A stretch of DNA of 64,000 nt from JAJFIE01 sp964344255 (GTDB taxonomy: Bacteria; Pseudomonadota; Alphaproteobacteria; Rhodospirillales; Casp-alpha2): positions 1 through 64,000 of the forward strand of contig CAYFMQ010000002.1 of the NCBI GenBank assembly GCA_964344255.1, given 5' to 3'. Every line of letters starts with the position of its first letter. Within the stretch, counting starts at the first letter, position 1. Of the stretch, positions 10,942-20,088 are shown in pieces. The translations under genes were made by a program, and so were the position numbers. The notes beneath the pieces were generated by a model. It ran no database searches and was not told the origin of the DNA. It saw only the letters and a list, made by a program, of their open reading frames with translations.

Positions 10942-12783
10942 ATGGCTTTTCCACATCAGTTTCTGGATGAATTGAAACTCCGCACCAGCCTGCCGGAAGT
11001 GATCGGCAGGCGCGTTCAGCTGCGCAAGAAAGGCCGGGAATGGGAAGGTCTGTGTCCTTTTCATAAGGAAAAAACACCGTCTTTCACGGTGAACGAGGAA
11101 AAGGGCTTCTATCACTGTTTCGGATGCGGCGAGCACGGCAGCGTTTTCGACTTCGTCATGAAGACCGATGGCCTGAGCTTCCCCGAAGCCGTTGAGCGCC
11201 TGGCCCACGACGCAGGCATGCAGGTGCCGCAGGATACCCCGGAAGAACGCCAGCGCTCCGAACGCCGCAAAAGCCTGGAGGATGTCACCGAAGCCGCGTG
11301 CGCGTGGTTCGAGCGCAACCTGCATATGCCGGAAGGCAAGGCGGCGCTTGATTACCTCAAGGATCGCGGCCTCGACGACAAGACGATAAAAACCTTCCGG
11401 CTGGGCTTCGCGCCGAACAGCCGCAACGCCCTGAAAGGGGCTCTGTTGCGGGACGGCGTTCAGGAAACCATGCTGGTCGACGCCGGCCTGTTGATCCGCC
11501 CGCCCGACGACAGGCCCGATGATGGGCGCGACAACACCCCCTATGACCGTTTCCGGGGCCGCGTCATGTTCCCGATCATGAGCCGCCAGGGACGGGTCAT
11601 CGCCTTTGGCGGGCGCATCATGGGAGATGGAGAGCCGAAATACCTGAACAGCCCGGAAACGCCGATCTTTCATAAAGGTCAGGTTCTATACGGCCTGGGG
11701 CAGGCCCTCGCCGCCGCCCGCAAATCGGGCCACATGATCGTCACCGAGGGCTACATGGACGTCATCGCGCTTCACATGGCGGGATTTCACGAGGCCGTCG
11801 CGCCCCTAGGGACAGCACTGACGGAAGATCATCTCAGGGCGCTGTGGAAAGTGGTGCGCGAGCCGGTGCTTTGCTTCGATGGCGACAATGCGGGCCGCCG
11901 CGCCGCCGCCAGGGCGGCGGAAAGGGCTCTGCCGCTGCTGAAGTCCGGCTACGGCCTGCGTTTCGCCGAACTGCCCCAGGGGGACGATCCCGACACCCTG
12001 GTTCGTAATAGAGGCGTCGAGGCAATGCAGGGCGTTCTGGATAGCGCCCTGCCGCTCTCAGAGGTCCTGTGGCGCATGGAATCGGGTGGCCGGCCCCCGA
12101 ACACGCCGGAAGGAAAGGCATCACTTCAAAGCAAGCTGGGAGAATACGCCAGACGCATCGAGGATCCCACCGTTCGGAGCCATTTTGCCGCCTCATTCAA
12201 GGATCGCATCTGGCAGGGCAGCGGTAAAGGCTCCTGGAAAAAAGGGCCTGAGAGAGGAAAGAACCTGGCCGCCATGTCCATATCCAGCCCTGGAGTAGCT
12301 TCCAGAACTGTTGATCCGGACCGCCGGAGGCTGGAAATTCTGCTCCTAACATTGATCAATCACCCCATCCTGTATGACGATGTGGCCGAACATTTGGGTG
12401 GTTTGGATTTCTCGCAGGCTGGCGAAAGCCTTGACAACCTGCGCCAAGAGGTCTTAAAGACCCTCGCAGTGGAATCAGGCCTTGATTGTCAGGGGCTTCT
12501 TGACCACCTAAATGAGAAAGGTTTCACCGGCGCGTTAAACGCGCTGATGGGGACTAATGTCCTCGGTGATGCCTTTTTCGCGCGCCCAGAAGCCGAACCG
12601 CGGGATGCGCTGGACGGGTGGGAAGAGGTTTATGCCCGTGTCAGAGGCAGGGACCTAGAATCCGAGATTGCCGAAGCACTTAAACGGCAGGCGGAAAACC
12701 CCACGGAAGAGAACTGGGAACGGCTCCAGTTCCTTCGAAAACAAATGAACGAAGCCTCGGAAGCCCATTCGGCGGACGGGTAG
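10942..12783 (+). CDS. dnaG: DNA primase
   Basis: Synthesises RNA primers at the replication fork. 613 residues, of normal length. The N-terminal zinc domain has C38, H41, C59 and C62 (CPFHKEKTPSF ... HCFGCGEHG). The catalytic core follows, with the TOPRIM motif VTEGYMDVIALHMAGF and the acidic DGDNAGRR. The C-terminal helicase-binding domain is divergent, as is usual. It forms the macromolecular-synthesis pair with rpoD, 46 bases downstream. A TATAAT at 10878-10883 is a possible -10 element, but no good -35 is visible. Confidence 0.97.
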   Translation: MAFPHQFLDELKLRTSLPEVIGRRVQLRKKGREWEGLCPFHKEKTPSFTVNEEKGFYHCFGCGEHGSVFDFVMKTDGLSFPEAVERLAHDAGMQVPQDTPEERQRSERRKSLEDVTEAACAWFERNLHMPEGKAALDYLKDRGLDDKTIKTFRLGFAPNSRNALKGALLRDGVQETMLVDAGLLIRPPDDRPDDGRDNTPYDRFRGRVMFPIMSRQGRVIAFGGRIMGDGEPKYLNSPETPIFHKGQVLYGLGQALAAARKSGHMIVTEGYMDVIALHMAGFHEAVAPLGTALTEDHLRALWKVVREPVLCFDGDNAGRRAAARAAERALPLLKSGYGLRFAELPQGDDPDTLVRNRGVEAMQGVLDSALPLSEVLWRMESGGRPPNTPEGKASLQSKLGEYARRIEDPTVRSHFAASFKDRIWQGSGKGSWKKGPERGKNLAAMSISSPGVASRTVDPDRRRLEILLLTLINHPILYDDVAEHLGGLDFSQAGESLDNLRQEVLKTLAVESGLDCQGLLDHLNEKGFTGALNALMGTNVLGDAFFARPEAEPRDALDGWEEVYARVRGRDLESEIAEALKRQAENPTEENWERLQFLRKQMNEASEAHSADG

Positions 12784-12829
12784 AAATTACTTAAGTTTAG
12801 TTGCAACCAATTCACCGGGGATAACCAAC

Positions 12830-14866
12830 TTGGCAAAAGCAGCAACAGCAACGAAAGCCCGCGAAACCCAGGAAGATACGCAAGACAGTCCGTTGCTGGA
12901 TTCTCTCGGCGCATCCGTCAAGAAGATGGTTACCCTGGGCAAGGAACGTGGCTACGTCACCTATGACGAGCTGAACGAAGCCCTGCCCCCGGACGAAGTG
13001 TCTTCCGAACAGATTGAAGACACCATGGCGATGCTTTCCGAACAAGGCATCAACGTCGTCGAAAACGAAGAACAGGAAGACAGTTCCGCCGAAAAGGAAA
13101 CGGAGGAAGCTGAAACGACCTCCGCCTCCGGTAATGTCGGTGAATCAGATGTTGGACGCACGGATGACCCCGTGCGCATGTACCTGCGCGAAATGGGCTC
13201 GGTCGAACTGCTTTCCCGTGAGGGCGAAATCGCTATCGCCAAACGCATCGAGGCCGGCCGGGAAATGATGATCGGCGGCCTGATGGAAAGCCCGCTGACG
13301 ATCCGCGCCATCGTCGACTGGCATGATGCCTTGGTTGATGAACGCATCCTGCTGCGCGATATCATCGATCTGGACGCCACCTATGGCGGCGGCCCCGGTT
13401 CCGAGGAAGAAGGTGACGAAGAAGGCGAAGAAGGCGAAGTCGCCGCTGAAGAGGTAAAACCGGAGCCCGAACCGGAAAAGGAAAAGCCCGAAAAATCCAA
13501 GAAGAAAGCCGACGACGCCGAGGAAAGCGAAGGCGGTGAAGAGGGTGAGAACGGCGAAGCGGGCGAAGACGGTGAAGACGACGAGGATGCGGATGAAATC
13601 AATCTGTCGCTCGCCGTGCTTGAGGCCAAACTGACGCCGACCGTTATCAAGACATTCGAGGAAATCACCAAGACTTACAAAAAGCTGCATCGCGCCCAGG
13701 ACAAGAGGCTGGAAACCCTGCAATCCGGCGGCACGGTCAAGCCGGCGGCTGAAAAGCGCTATGACAAGTTGCGCCATGAACTCATCGACCTCATGGAAGG
13801 CGTGCATCTCAACAACAACCGCATCGAACAGCTGATCGACCAACTTTACGGCATGAACCGTCGTCTGCTGGGGCTCGAAGGCAAGCTGCTGCGCCATGCT
13901 ACGACAAGCCGGGTGAAGCGCGAAGATTTCCTCGAGCAATATTACGGCCATGAGCTTGATCCGGGCTGGCTGAAACGCGTCAAAGGCAACTCAAAGGCCT
14001 GGGAAAAGTTCGCCACCAAACACGCCAAGGACATCGAGGCCTTGCGTGAATCCATCGGCGAGGTGTCCCAGCAGGCCGGGCTGTCTATTTCTGAATTCCG
14101 CCGCATTGTCGGCGTTGTCCAGAAAGGCGAGCGCGAAGCCGGCAAGGCCAAGAAGGAAATGATCGAGGCCAACCTGCGCCTGGTGATTTCTATCGCCAAG
14201 AAATACACCAACCGCGGACTGCAGTTTCTCGATCTCATCCAAGAAGGCAACATTGGCCTGATGAAGGCCGTGGACAAGTTCGAATACCGCCGCGGCTACA
14301 AATTCTCGACCTACGCAACCTGGTGGATCAGGCAGGCCATCACCCGCTCCATCGCGGACCAGGCCCGCACCATCCGTATCCCGGTTCACATGATTGAAAC
14401 CATCAACAAGCTGGTGCGCACGTCGCGTCAGATGCTGCATGAGATCGGCCGCGAACCGACACCGGAAGAACTGGCCGTCAAGCTGTCCATGCCGCTGGAA
14501 AAGGTCCGCAAGGTCCTGAAGATCGCCAAGGAGCCGATCAGCCTCGAAACCCCCATCGGCGACGAGGAAGACAGCCATCTGGGCGATTTCATCGAAGACA
14601 AGAATGCCGTGCAGCCGCTGGAGGCTGCCATTCAGGCCAACCTGCGCGAAACCACAACACGGGTTCTTGCAAGCCTGACACCCCGTGAAGAGCGTGTGCT
14701 GCGCATGCGCTTCGGCATCGGCATGAACACGGATCATACGCTGGAAGAAGTCGGCCAGCAGTTTTCTGTTACGCGTGAGCGAATACGTCAGATCGAGGCG
14801 AAGGCGCTCCGTAAGCTGAAGCACCCGAGCCGGTCCCGCAAGTTGAGGAGCTTCCTCGACTACTGA
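12830..14866 (+). CDS. rpoD: Primary sigma factor RpoD (sigma-70)
   Basis: Housekeeping sigma factor. 678 residues: region 1.1 at the N-terminus, region 1.2 (DPVRMYLREMGSVELLSREG), a long non-conserved region, then region 2 (KFSTYATWWIRQAITRSIAD), region 3 and region 4 with the -35-binding helix (VTRERIRQIEAKALRKLKHP). Residues about 188-257 are an acidic, Glu/Gly-rich low-complexity insert, longer than I would expect. The start is a TTG at 12830, nine bases after GGGG; no ATG or GTG fits the region 1.1 sequence. A terminator and a tRNA gene follow. Confidence 0.97.
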   Translation: MAKAATATKARETQEDTQDSPLLDSLGASVKKMVTLGKERGYVTYDELNEALPPDEVSSEQIEDTMAMLSEQGINVVENEEQEDSSAEKETEEAETTSASGNVGESDVGRTDDPVRMYLREMGSVELLSREGEIAIAKRIEAGREMMIGGLMESPLTIRAIVDWHDALVDERILLRDIIDLDATYGGGPGSEEEGDEEGEEGEVAAEEVKPEPEPEKEKPEKSKKKADDAEESEGGEEGENGEAGEDGEDDEDADEINLSLAVLEAKLTPTVIKTFEEITKTYKKLHRAQDKRLETLQSGGTVKPAAEKRYDKLRHELIDLMEGVHLNNNRIEQLIDQLYGMNRRLLGLEGKLLRHATTSRVKREDFLEQYYGHELDPGWLKRVKGNSKAWEKFATKHAKDIEALRESIGEVSQQAGLSISEFRRIVGVVQKGEREAGKAKKEMIEANLRLVISIAKKYTNRGLQFLDLIQEGNIGLMKAVDKFEYRRGYKFSTYATWWIRQAITRSIADQARTIRIPVHMIETINKLVRTSRQMLHEIGREPTPEELAVKLSMPLEKVRKVLKIAKEPISLETPIGDEEDSHLGDFIEDKNAVQPLEAAIQANLRETTTRVLASLTPREERVLRMRFGIGMNTDHTLEEVGQQFSVTRERIRQIEAKALRKLKHPSRSRKLRSFLDY

Positions 14867-14890
14867 TCAGGACCGGATCGGAAAAACAAG

Positions 14891-14930
14891 GGCCGGAGCG
14901 GAAATCGAAACGAGACGCCCCGGCCTTTTT
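14891..14930 (+). terminator. rpoD terminator
   Basis: Stem GGCCGG (14891-14896) / CCGGCC (14920-14925) with a 23-base loop, then TTTTT. It lies 24 bases after the rpoD stop. Confidence 0.75.
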
Positions 14931-14984
14931 CATGGATTGCCGCCCTGCCCCGATAATGTCGCATTAGGGCACGGACGGCACGGT

Positions 14985-15061
14985 GGGCCCGTAGCTCAAC
15001 TGGTTAGAGCCGGCCGCTCATAACGGTCTGGTTGCAGGTTCGAGTCCTGCCGGGCCCACCA
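14985..15061 (+). tRNA. tRNA with CAT anticodon (tRNA-Ile2 or elongator tRNA-Met)
   Basis: A 77-base cloverleaf with acceptor stem GGGCCCG / CGGGCCC, D arm GCTC / GAGC, anticodon loop CTCATAA (anticodon 15019-15021), T arm GCAGG-TTCGAGT-CCTGC and an encoded CCA. CAT is read either as Met or, after lysidine modification, as Ile (AUA codons). The GGGCCC acceptor stem and the position after rpoD make me lean to Ile2. The sensory island begins directly after it. Confidence 0.93.
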
Positions 15062-15174
15062 CTCTTTCTCATTCGAGACCTCAGACAGACCAAATTCTAC
15101 CCTGCCCCGGCATTCCCGGGAACTTTTGGGCACTTATCTTCTGGCGGGACCTTCTGAGTAAGGGCGGCCTTACA

Positions 15175-17895
15175 TTAATGGTCAAACATCGATGGCGATC
15201 GATCCGAAGAAGCAGGTAACGAGATGATGAATTCGGCGCCATCATCTGCATTTCTTGCAGTGATGTTTCCTCCCATGTTTTTGATGATATCCGAAGAAAT
15301 GGAAAGCCCAACGCCCGTCCCCTTACCGGCAGGCTTTGTCGTAAAGAAAGGATCAAAAATACACCCGAGAACATCCTCTGGAATGCCCCCGCCTGTGTCT
15401 GATACTGAACATAGAATGCAATCCATGTTTAGGTCATCAATAACGGAAATAGCAATGCGACCGTGACCGGCTGTCTTTTCACCGTTCGCCTCAATTGAAT
15501 CCCTTGCGTTTGCTATCAAGTTCAGCACGACCTGTTCCAATTGCGTGGGATGGCCCAATACCGGCCGTGTATATTCAGGTAAATCAATTATGAGATCTAT
15601 GTCGCGTAATCTTAACTGCGCGCCGATAAATTCTATGGCGTTGGACACCACATCAACGACGGATACCAGACCAGCCTCCTCAACCGTTGCCCGGCCAAAT
15701 GTACGGATATGATCAATGATAGCCTTCACCCGTTCCATTTGGTCGTTGATCCTGTGCATTTTTTCAATGATGAAATCTTCTGTTAGGTCTTCATCCAAAG
15801 CCGCATCAAGAACCATGTCAGAAGTCATCTGGATAACATTCAACGGTTGATTGATTTCATGCGCGATGCCGGTTGCCATTTCCCCCAGGGAAGCAAGTTT
15901 GCTTGAATGCAACAGCCTCTCTTCTGCTCTTTTGAGTTCGGTAATATCCTGAATCGTCCCAACGTGCTCCTTGGGGTTCCCCTCGGCGTCAAAAAAAATT
16001 TCGCCAATTTCGATGACATGCCGCACCTCCCCACCAGGCGTTACAATCCTGTAGCCAATCTCATAATCCTCGCCCTTGTCATCGAATTCCTTAAATGCTG
16101 TTTCAACCCGCTCTCTGTCGGCCGGATGAATGATTTTTTCCATTTGATGGCTTAAATGCTCATGAACGTCATCCATCCCCACGCCATGAATGCGGGCATA
16201 CTCTTCAGAACATGAAATCAATGAATCCGTTGGGATGTCCCAGCGCCAGTTTCCAACGTGGGCAATTCTTTGAGCGTCCGCCAAACCAACCTCTTTTTGC
16301 CGAAGCTCCGTTTCGGTTTTCTTCTTATCCGTGATGTCCAGAAGGACAAAATCGATGTAACCCTTTTCCTTATTCAAGTGTCCGTGTGACGTCACAGTTA
16401 TGATTGAACCGTTCCGGGTTACGAGATCGCACTCATAAGCTAACCTTGGATTCTGGATATATTGCTCAATCAGTTCCGATCTTTTATTCCCATTCACATA
16501 GTGATCGGCAAAGTTAAACTCATTGATAAATCTATCGGTGTCCTGATAGCCAAACATCTGGGCAAGTTTTTCATTTGCCAGCATCAAAGACCCATCGCCA
16601 AGCCGCGTCCGCCCGATGCCGATCTGGGCATTGTTAAAAAGGGCACGATATCTTTGTTCGCTGTGTTGAAGCGCTTTTTCGGCCTGTTTGCGTTCCGTGA
16701 TATCTGTATCTGTAACAATCAGCCGGCCATCGGGCAGGAATTGTCTTTTGACTTCTATTATCAGGCCATTAGCGAGTGATTTTTCCTCAACGGAAATGGA
16801 TGGATTAAAGATTTTCTCTAATCGCTTCGCGACAGTTTCCTCGACTTCACCACTACCGTAAAGGCCCCGTTCGGCATTGAAACGTATCAGATCCTCATAG
16901 GTAATCCCGCTTCCCATCAAAGAAGCTGGGAAGTCATTAATTTCCAGAAACTTCTTGTTGTAGGCGACGATCTTGCCGTCGGCATCCGCCATACTAATTC
17001 CAGAATCTATATTGGAAAGTATCGCTTCCTGAATTGCGTAGCTGGACGATAACTCGTCAGTTTTATTTACTTGGTCAGTTATATCGTAAGTGATGCCTAT
17101 CGATGTGAGAACCTTACGTGATTTAGAAATTTTTTCAGGAGAACCAACCTCCCTGACCCAACGAATACCACCATCTTTGTGCTTGAAACGATAATCGATT
17201 GAGTAGGATTCACCGCTATTTCGCATCTGTTCCCAGGCCTTCGTGACCTTGCCCCTGTCATCAGGGTAAATCCTGTATTGGGAATTTCCCGTCAGGGACA
17301 TTTGATCAAGGTACTCATCCACAGTCATTCCACGGAGCCTGGCAAGCCCCTCGCTGCAATGCAGGCACACATCATTAACTTCATCCCACATCCAGTGACC
17401 GTAGTTGGCAATTTTTTCAGCTCTTTCACTAATGCGTTTATATTGTTGTAGGAGATCCTCCGTTCTTATTGACTGAGTAACATCCTGAACAGTTCCTATG
17501 GTTTTCACCCATTTGCCGTTTTTCTGTTCAAGACCTGAGCCTACTTCATGAATCCAGCGATGCGTTCCGTCTTCAAGAACGATTCTGTATTTTATCGAAT
17601 ACTGCTCACCATCTTTACGCGCCTTGTCATAGGCAGCTTTGAGGGATGGACGATCATCGGGATGAACGTCTTCCAAGTCTTGTTCTTCGTTTAATGAATC
17701 GATCAGAAATTCATCCGCGGACATCCCGTGGATGCTTGCATAGTTTGTGTTTACATAAAGATACTTCCCATTGACCTCGTCGTAGATCCACTGCCCGATG
17801 TTAGCAATACTTGCAGCCTGTTCGAGCAGGATGTTGCTCTGTGCTTCAATGCTTTTCCTGGTGAGATTTCGGGAACTCATCAATAATTCATTCAT
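15175..17895 (-). CDS. Cytoplasmic multi-PAS sensor histidine kinase
   Basis: 906 residues, no membrane segment. I count five PAS-like domains: about 25-140 and 150-270 (both PAS_3 type with P-D-D loops), 280-400 (with GISMADADGKIVAYNKKFLE), 415-530 and 545-660. The kinase core follows: HisKA with LASLGEMATGIAHEINQPLN (His about residue 679), N box NLIANARDSIEA, G1 DTGGGIP, F box FDPFFTTK and G2 GKGTGVGLSIS. All catalytic motifs are intact. Six kinases of this island share this core almost word for word, which points to local duplication. The shared bipartite element lies 96 bases upstream (17991-18019). There is no response regulator in the same transcription unit. A start at 17880 is also possible. 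Confidence 0.9.
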   Translation of the reverse strand: MNELLMSSRNLTRKSIEAQSNILLEQAASIANIGQWIYDEVNGKYLYVNTNYASIHGMSADEFLIDSLNEEQDLEDVHPDDRPSLKAAYDKARKDGEQYSIKYRIVLEDGTHRWIHEVGSGLEQKNGKWVKTIGTVQDVTQSIRTEDLLQQYKRISERAEKIANYGHWMWDEVNDVCLHCSEGLARLRGMTVDEYLDQMSLTGNSQYRIYPDDRGKVTKAWEQMRNSGESYSIDYRFKHKDGGIRWVREVGSPEKISKSRKVLTSIGITYDITDQVNKTDELSSSYAIQEAILSNIDSGISMADADGKIVAYNKKFLEINDFPASLMGSGITYEDLIRFNAERGLYGSGEVEETVAKRLEKIFNPSISVEEKSLANGLIIEVKRQFLPDGRLIVTDTDITERKQAEKALQHSEQRYRALFNNAQIGIGRTRLGDGSLMLANEKLAQMFGYQDTDRFINEFNFADHYVNGNKRSELIEQYIQNPRLAYECDLVTRNGSIITVTSHGHLNKEKGYIDFVLLDITDKKKTETELRQKEVGLADAQRIAHVGNWRWDIPTDSLISCSEEYARIHGVGMDDVHEHLSHQMEKIIHPADRERVETAFKEFDDKGEDYEIGYRIVTPGGEVRHVIEIGEIFFDAEGNPKEHVGTIQDITELKRAEERLLHSSKLASLGEMATGIAHEINQPLNVIQMTSDMVLDAALDEDLTEDFIIEKMHRINDQMERVKAIIDHIRTFGRATVEEAGLVSVVDVVSNAIEFIGAQLRLRDIDLIIDLPEYTRPVLGHPTQLEQVVLNLIANARDSIEANGEKTAGHGRIAISVIDDLNMDCILCSVSDTGGGIPEDVLGCIFDPFFTTKPAGKGTGVGLSISSDIIKNMGGNITARNADDGAEFIISLPASSDRSPSMFDH

Positions 17896-17990
17896 ACCGG
17901 AAACGTGGATTTTATCTTTACCGCCAACATAATCAGAAACTTTGTAGATTTTATATGAGTACTATTGAATTCACCCAAGGGGCAAGTATA

Positions 17991-18019
17991 CAGAAGTCTT
18001 GCCACCTATACGTAGGTAT
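17991..18019 (-). promoter_or_regulatory. Bipartite NarL-like element, copy A
   Basis: Plus-strand reading: CAGAAGT, 12 bases, ACGTAGGTAT. On the minus strand the half-sites are ACTTCT-like and TACCTAC, close to the NarL heptamer TACYYMT. It is upstream of the kinase gene starting at 17895. It is the most divergent of the five copies. Confidence 0.5.
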
Positions 18020-18137
18020 GAAGGGCAATAACCAACTTGTGAACAGGGCAAGACTTCAGACTGGTGTTGCCTGAACTCGGCCCAAAAATTATCGGGTGAT
18101 CCTACAATCCGCTTTTGGTTCTGTAGTGCAATGCACT

Positions 18138-19922
18138 TTATGACATTACCGGTAAGGAGACCTTGAATTCGGTTCCGTCTTTTATATTTGAGGCGGTAAT
18201 GGCTCCTCCCATGTTGCTCACGATACCATGGGATATTGACAGCCCTACACCCGTTCCCTTTCCAACTTCCTTAGTTGTGAAAAATGGATCAAAGATGCTG
18301 CCGATAACGCTATCAGGTATACCACCCCCTGAATCGCTGATGATCACATCAATATGGTTTTTCCCAGGATCGTCATTGATCCTGATAGAAATGTAACCCT
18401 GATGGCCATTAATTTTGCCATTGCTTTCAATGGCGTCTCGGGCGTTTGTTAGAAGATTCAGCATCACCTGCTCCAACTGTGTCGCATGTCCGAGGACCGG
18501 TCGACACGATTCTGGACAATCAACATCAATTTCGATGTTACGGAGGCGGAGCTGTTCGCCGATAAATTTCAAGGCCTCGTTGACAACATTAGTGATGCGT
18601 ATTGGGCTAGCCTCCTCAGATGCTTCTCTACCGAATGTCCGCATATGATCGATAATAATTGTAGCGCGGTCGAGCTGTTTGGATATTCGCTCGACATGAG
18701 TTGACATGAGTTCGACGTCTAGGTCGTTTTCCTCTAACAATTCTTCCAATGTGTCATCTGACATTCTGATGATGTTGAGGGGCTGATTGATTTCATGGGC
18801 GATGCCTGTCGCCATTTCACCTAGTGAAGCAAGTTTGCTTGTTTGAATAAGCTGGGCTTCGGTGTTCTTTCTGTCGGTGATATCCTGAACCGTGCCTGCT
18901 GATTTGAGCAAGTTGCCTTCATCGTCGCAGATAGGCTCGCCTTTTTCATGCAGGTGACGAATACTGCCATCACTCAAGATAACCCTGTATTCAACTTCAT
19001 AGGAACTCGCGTCTTTTTGCGCACCCCTGAGGATTTCACCGTATCGCTCACGGTCGTCAGGATGGACCCGGTCAATGTCCAACTGGGTGCCGGAATACAG
19101 TTCCTTGTACTGTTCCTGTGTAAGATTGTGAATTCGGGCCAACTCTTCGGAACAATAAATAAACCTGTCTTCTACCTCATCATATGTCCAATGGCCCAGG
19201 CGGGCGAGATGGGCGGCGTCGATGTAACGTTCTTCGTTAAGCCGCACGCGTTCTTCCGACAATTTTATGTCGGTTACATCACTGGCAGTGCCGCGATAGC
19301 CGGCAAAGTCACCATTATCGTCATATACAGGCACACCGCTGACCTGGGTCCACATCGTCTGGCCAATATGCTTTTTGATATTGAATTCGAACTTTCGAAA
19401 TGGAAGATGGCTTTCAAGCCGTACTTTATGCGCTTGCCAGAAGGAATCCGTATCTGGATCGACCTTAACCAGTTCCCATCTGGTTTTCCCAATGGCATTT
19501 AACTTTAACCAATTGACGATTTCCTGATTGCCGGAAAATTCAGTGAATCGCAGATCCTTATCCATCTCCCAAAACCAGTCTGAAGCACATTCCGCATAAT
19601 CACGAAACCGTTCTTTTTGGTTTTCCAGAAGGCATTCGTTGACTTTCGCTTCCCGAAACATGCTGCCGATCATAACGACGCCAAACAACATCAGGCAGGA
19701 AATACCCAAGGCCACAATTTCCGCAGTAGGAACAGCCGGCAAGAAGACATCGCCAATCGTTACATGATACAAAGTAATGGAGCGCCGAACGCCCATCAGG
19801 AAAAGCGCTACCGCAACACATCCCCACGCCAGCTTATGACCCGTCGTCCGAAGCAATCCCAAGGCAATTGCTGCCGCGGTAAATTGAACGAACGCCGAGA
19901 TAAAAAGTATAAGTGAAGCCAT
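18138..19922 (-). CDS. Membrane-anchored PAS sensor histidine kinase
   Basis: 594 residues. The first 90 contain three hydrophobic segments (ILFISAFVQFTAAAIALGLL, a second near 33-48, a third near 66-88) with hardly any periplasmic loop, so a signal within the membrane or the cytoplasm is likely. Two PAS domains follow (about 105-225, and 240-355 with HPDDRERYGEILRGA and YRVILSDGSIRHLHEKG). HisKA has LASLGEMATGIAHEINQPLN (His about 376), and the ATPase motifs SDSGGGIP, FDPFFTTKEVGKGTGVGLSI are intact. It is a paralogue of the kinase at 15.2-17.9 kb. A bipartite element lies 88 bases upstream. Confidence 0.9.
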   Translation of the reverse strand: MASLILFISAFVQFTAAAIALGLLRTTGHKLAWGCVAVALFLMGVRRSITLYHVTIGDVFLPAVPTAEIVALGISCLMLFGVVMIGSMFREAKVNECLLENQKERFRDYAECASDWFWEMDKDLRFTEFSGNQEIVNWLKLNAIGKTRWELVKVDPDTDSFWQAHKVRLESHLPFRKFEFNIKKHIGQTMWTQVSGVPVYDDNGDFAGYRGTASDVTDIKLSEERVRLNEERYIDAAHLARLGHWTYDEVEDRFIYCSEELARIHNLTQEQYKELYSGTQLDIDRVHPDDRERYGEILRGAQKDASSYEVEYRVILSDGSIRHLHEKGEPICDDEGNLLKSAGTVQDITDRKNTEAQLIQTSKLASLGEMATGIAHEINQPLNIIRMSDDTLEELLEENDLDVELMSTHVERISKQLDRATIIIDHMRTFGREASEEASPIRITNVVNEALKFIGEQLRLRNIEIDVDCPESCRPVLGHATQLEQVMLNLLTNARDAIESNGKINGHQGYISIRINDDPGKNHIDVIISDSGGGIPDSVIGSIFDPFFTTKEVGKGTGVGLSISHGIVSNMGGAITASNIKDGTEFKVSLPVMS

Positions 19923-20009
19923 TACATCTCTGTTCGGGGATAGCCTGTTTAAAAGATTGGGTGAACAGCGTTTAAATTTTGCCCATTAATGGCGAAACCG
20001 TAAACTATC

Positions 20010-20039
20010 CATAAGTCGTAACAGTCTATACGAAAGTAT
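20010..20039 (-). promoter_or_regulatory. Bipartite NarL-like element, copy B
   Basis: Plus-strand reading: CATAAGT, 13 bases, ACGAAAGTAT. It is upstream of the kinase gene starting at 19922. GGAGCTTTTCGA follows at 20045; similar words follow copies C and D. Confidence 0.6.
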
Positions 20040-20088
20040 AATGCGGAGCTTTTCGAGATAATTTTCTAGATTGATTATTACTGCTGAA

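Noticed and set aside
10852..11673. Open frame opposite dnaG
   Set aside because: It is antisense to the conserved zinc and core domains of DnaG and resembles no known protein.
13145..13951. Hydrophobic-looking open frame opposite the acidic insert of rpoD
   Set aside because: The Phe/Leu-rich appearance is the complement of Glu codons on the coding strand.
15158..15173. Perfect hairpin GTAAGG-GCGG-CCTTAC after the first kinase gene, considered as a terminator
   Set aside because: No T run follows on either strand, and it overlaps the end of the tRNA-kinase gap without clear function.
18125..18137. AGTGC-AAT-GCACT inverted repeat near the end of the second kinase gene
   Set aside because: Short, without a T run, and not repeated at the other kinase genes.
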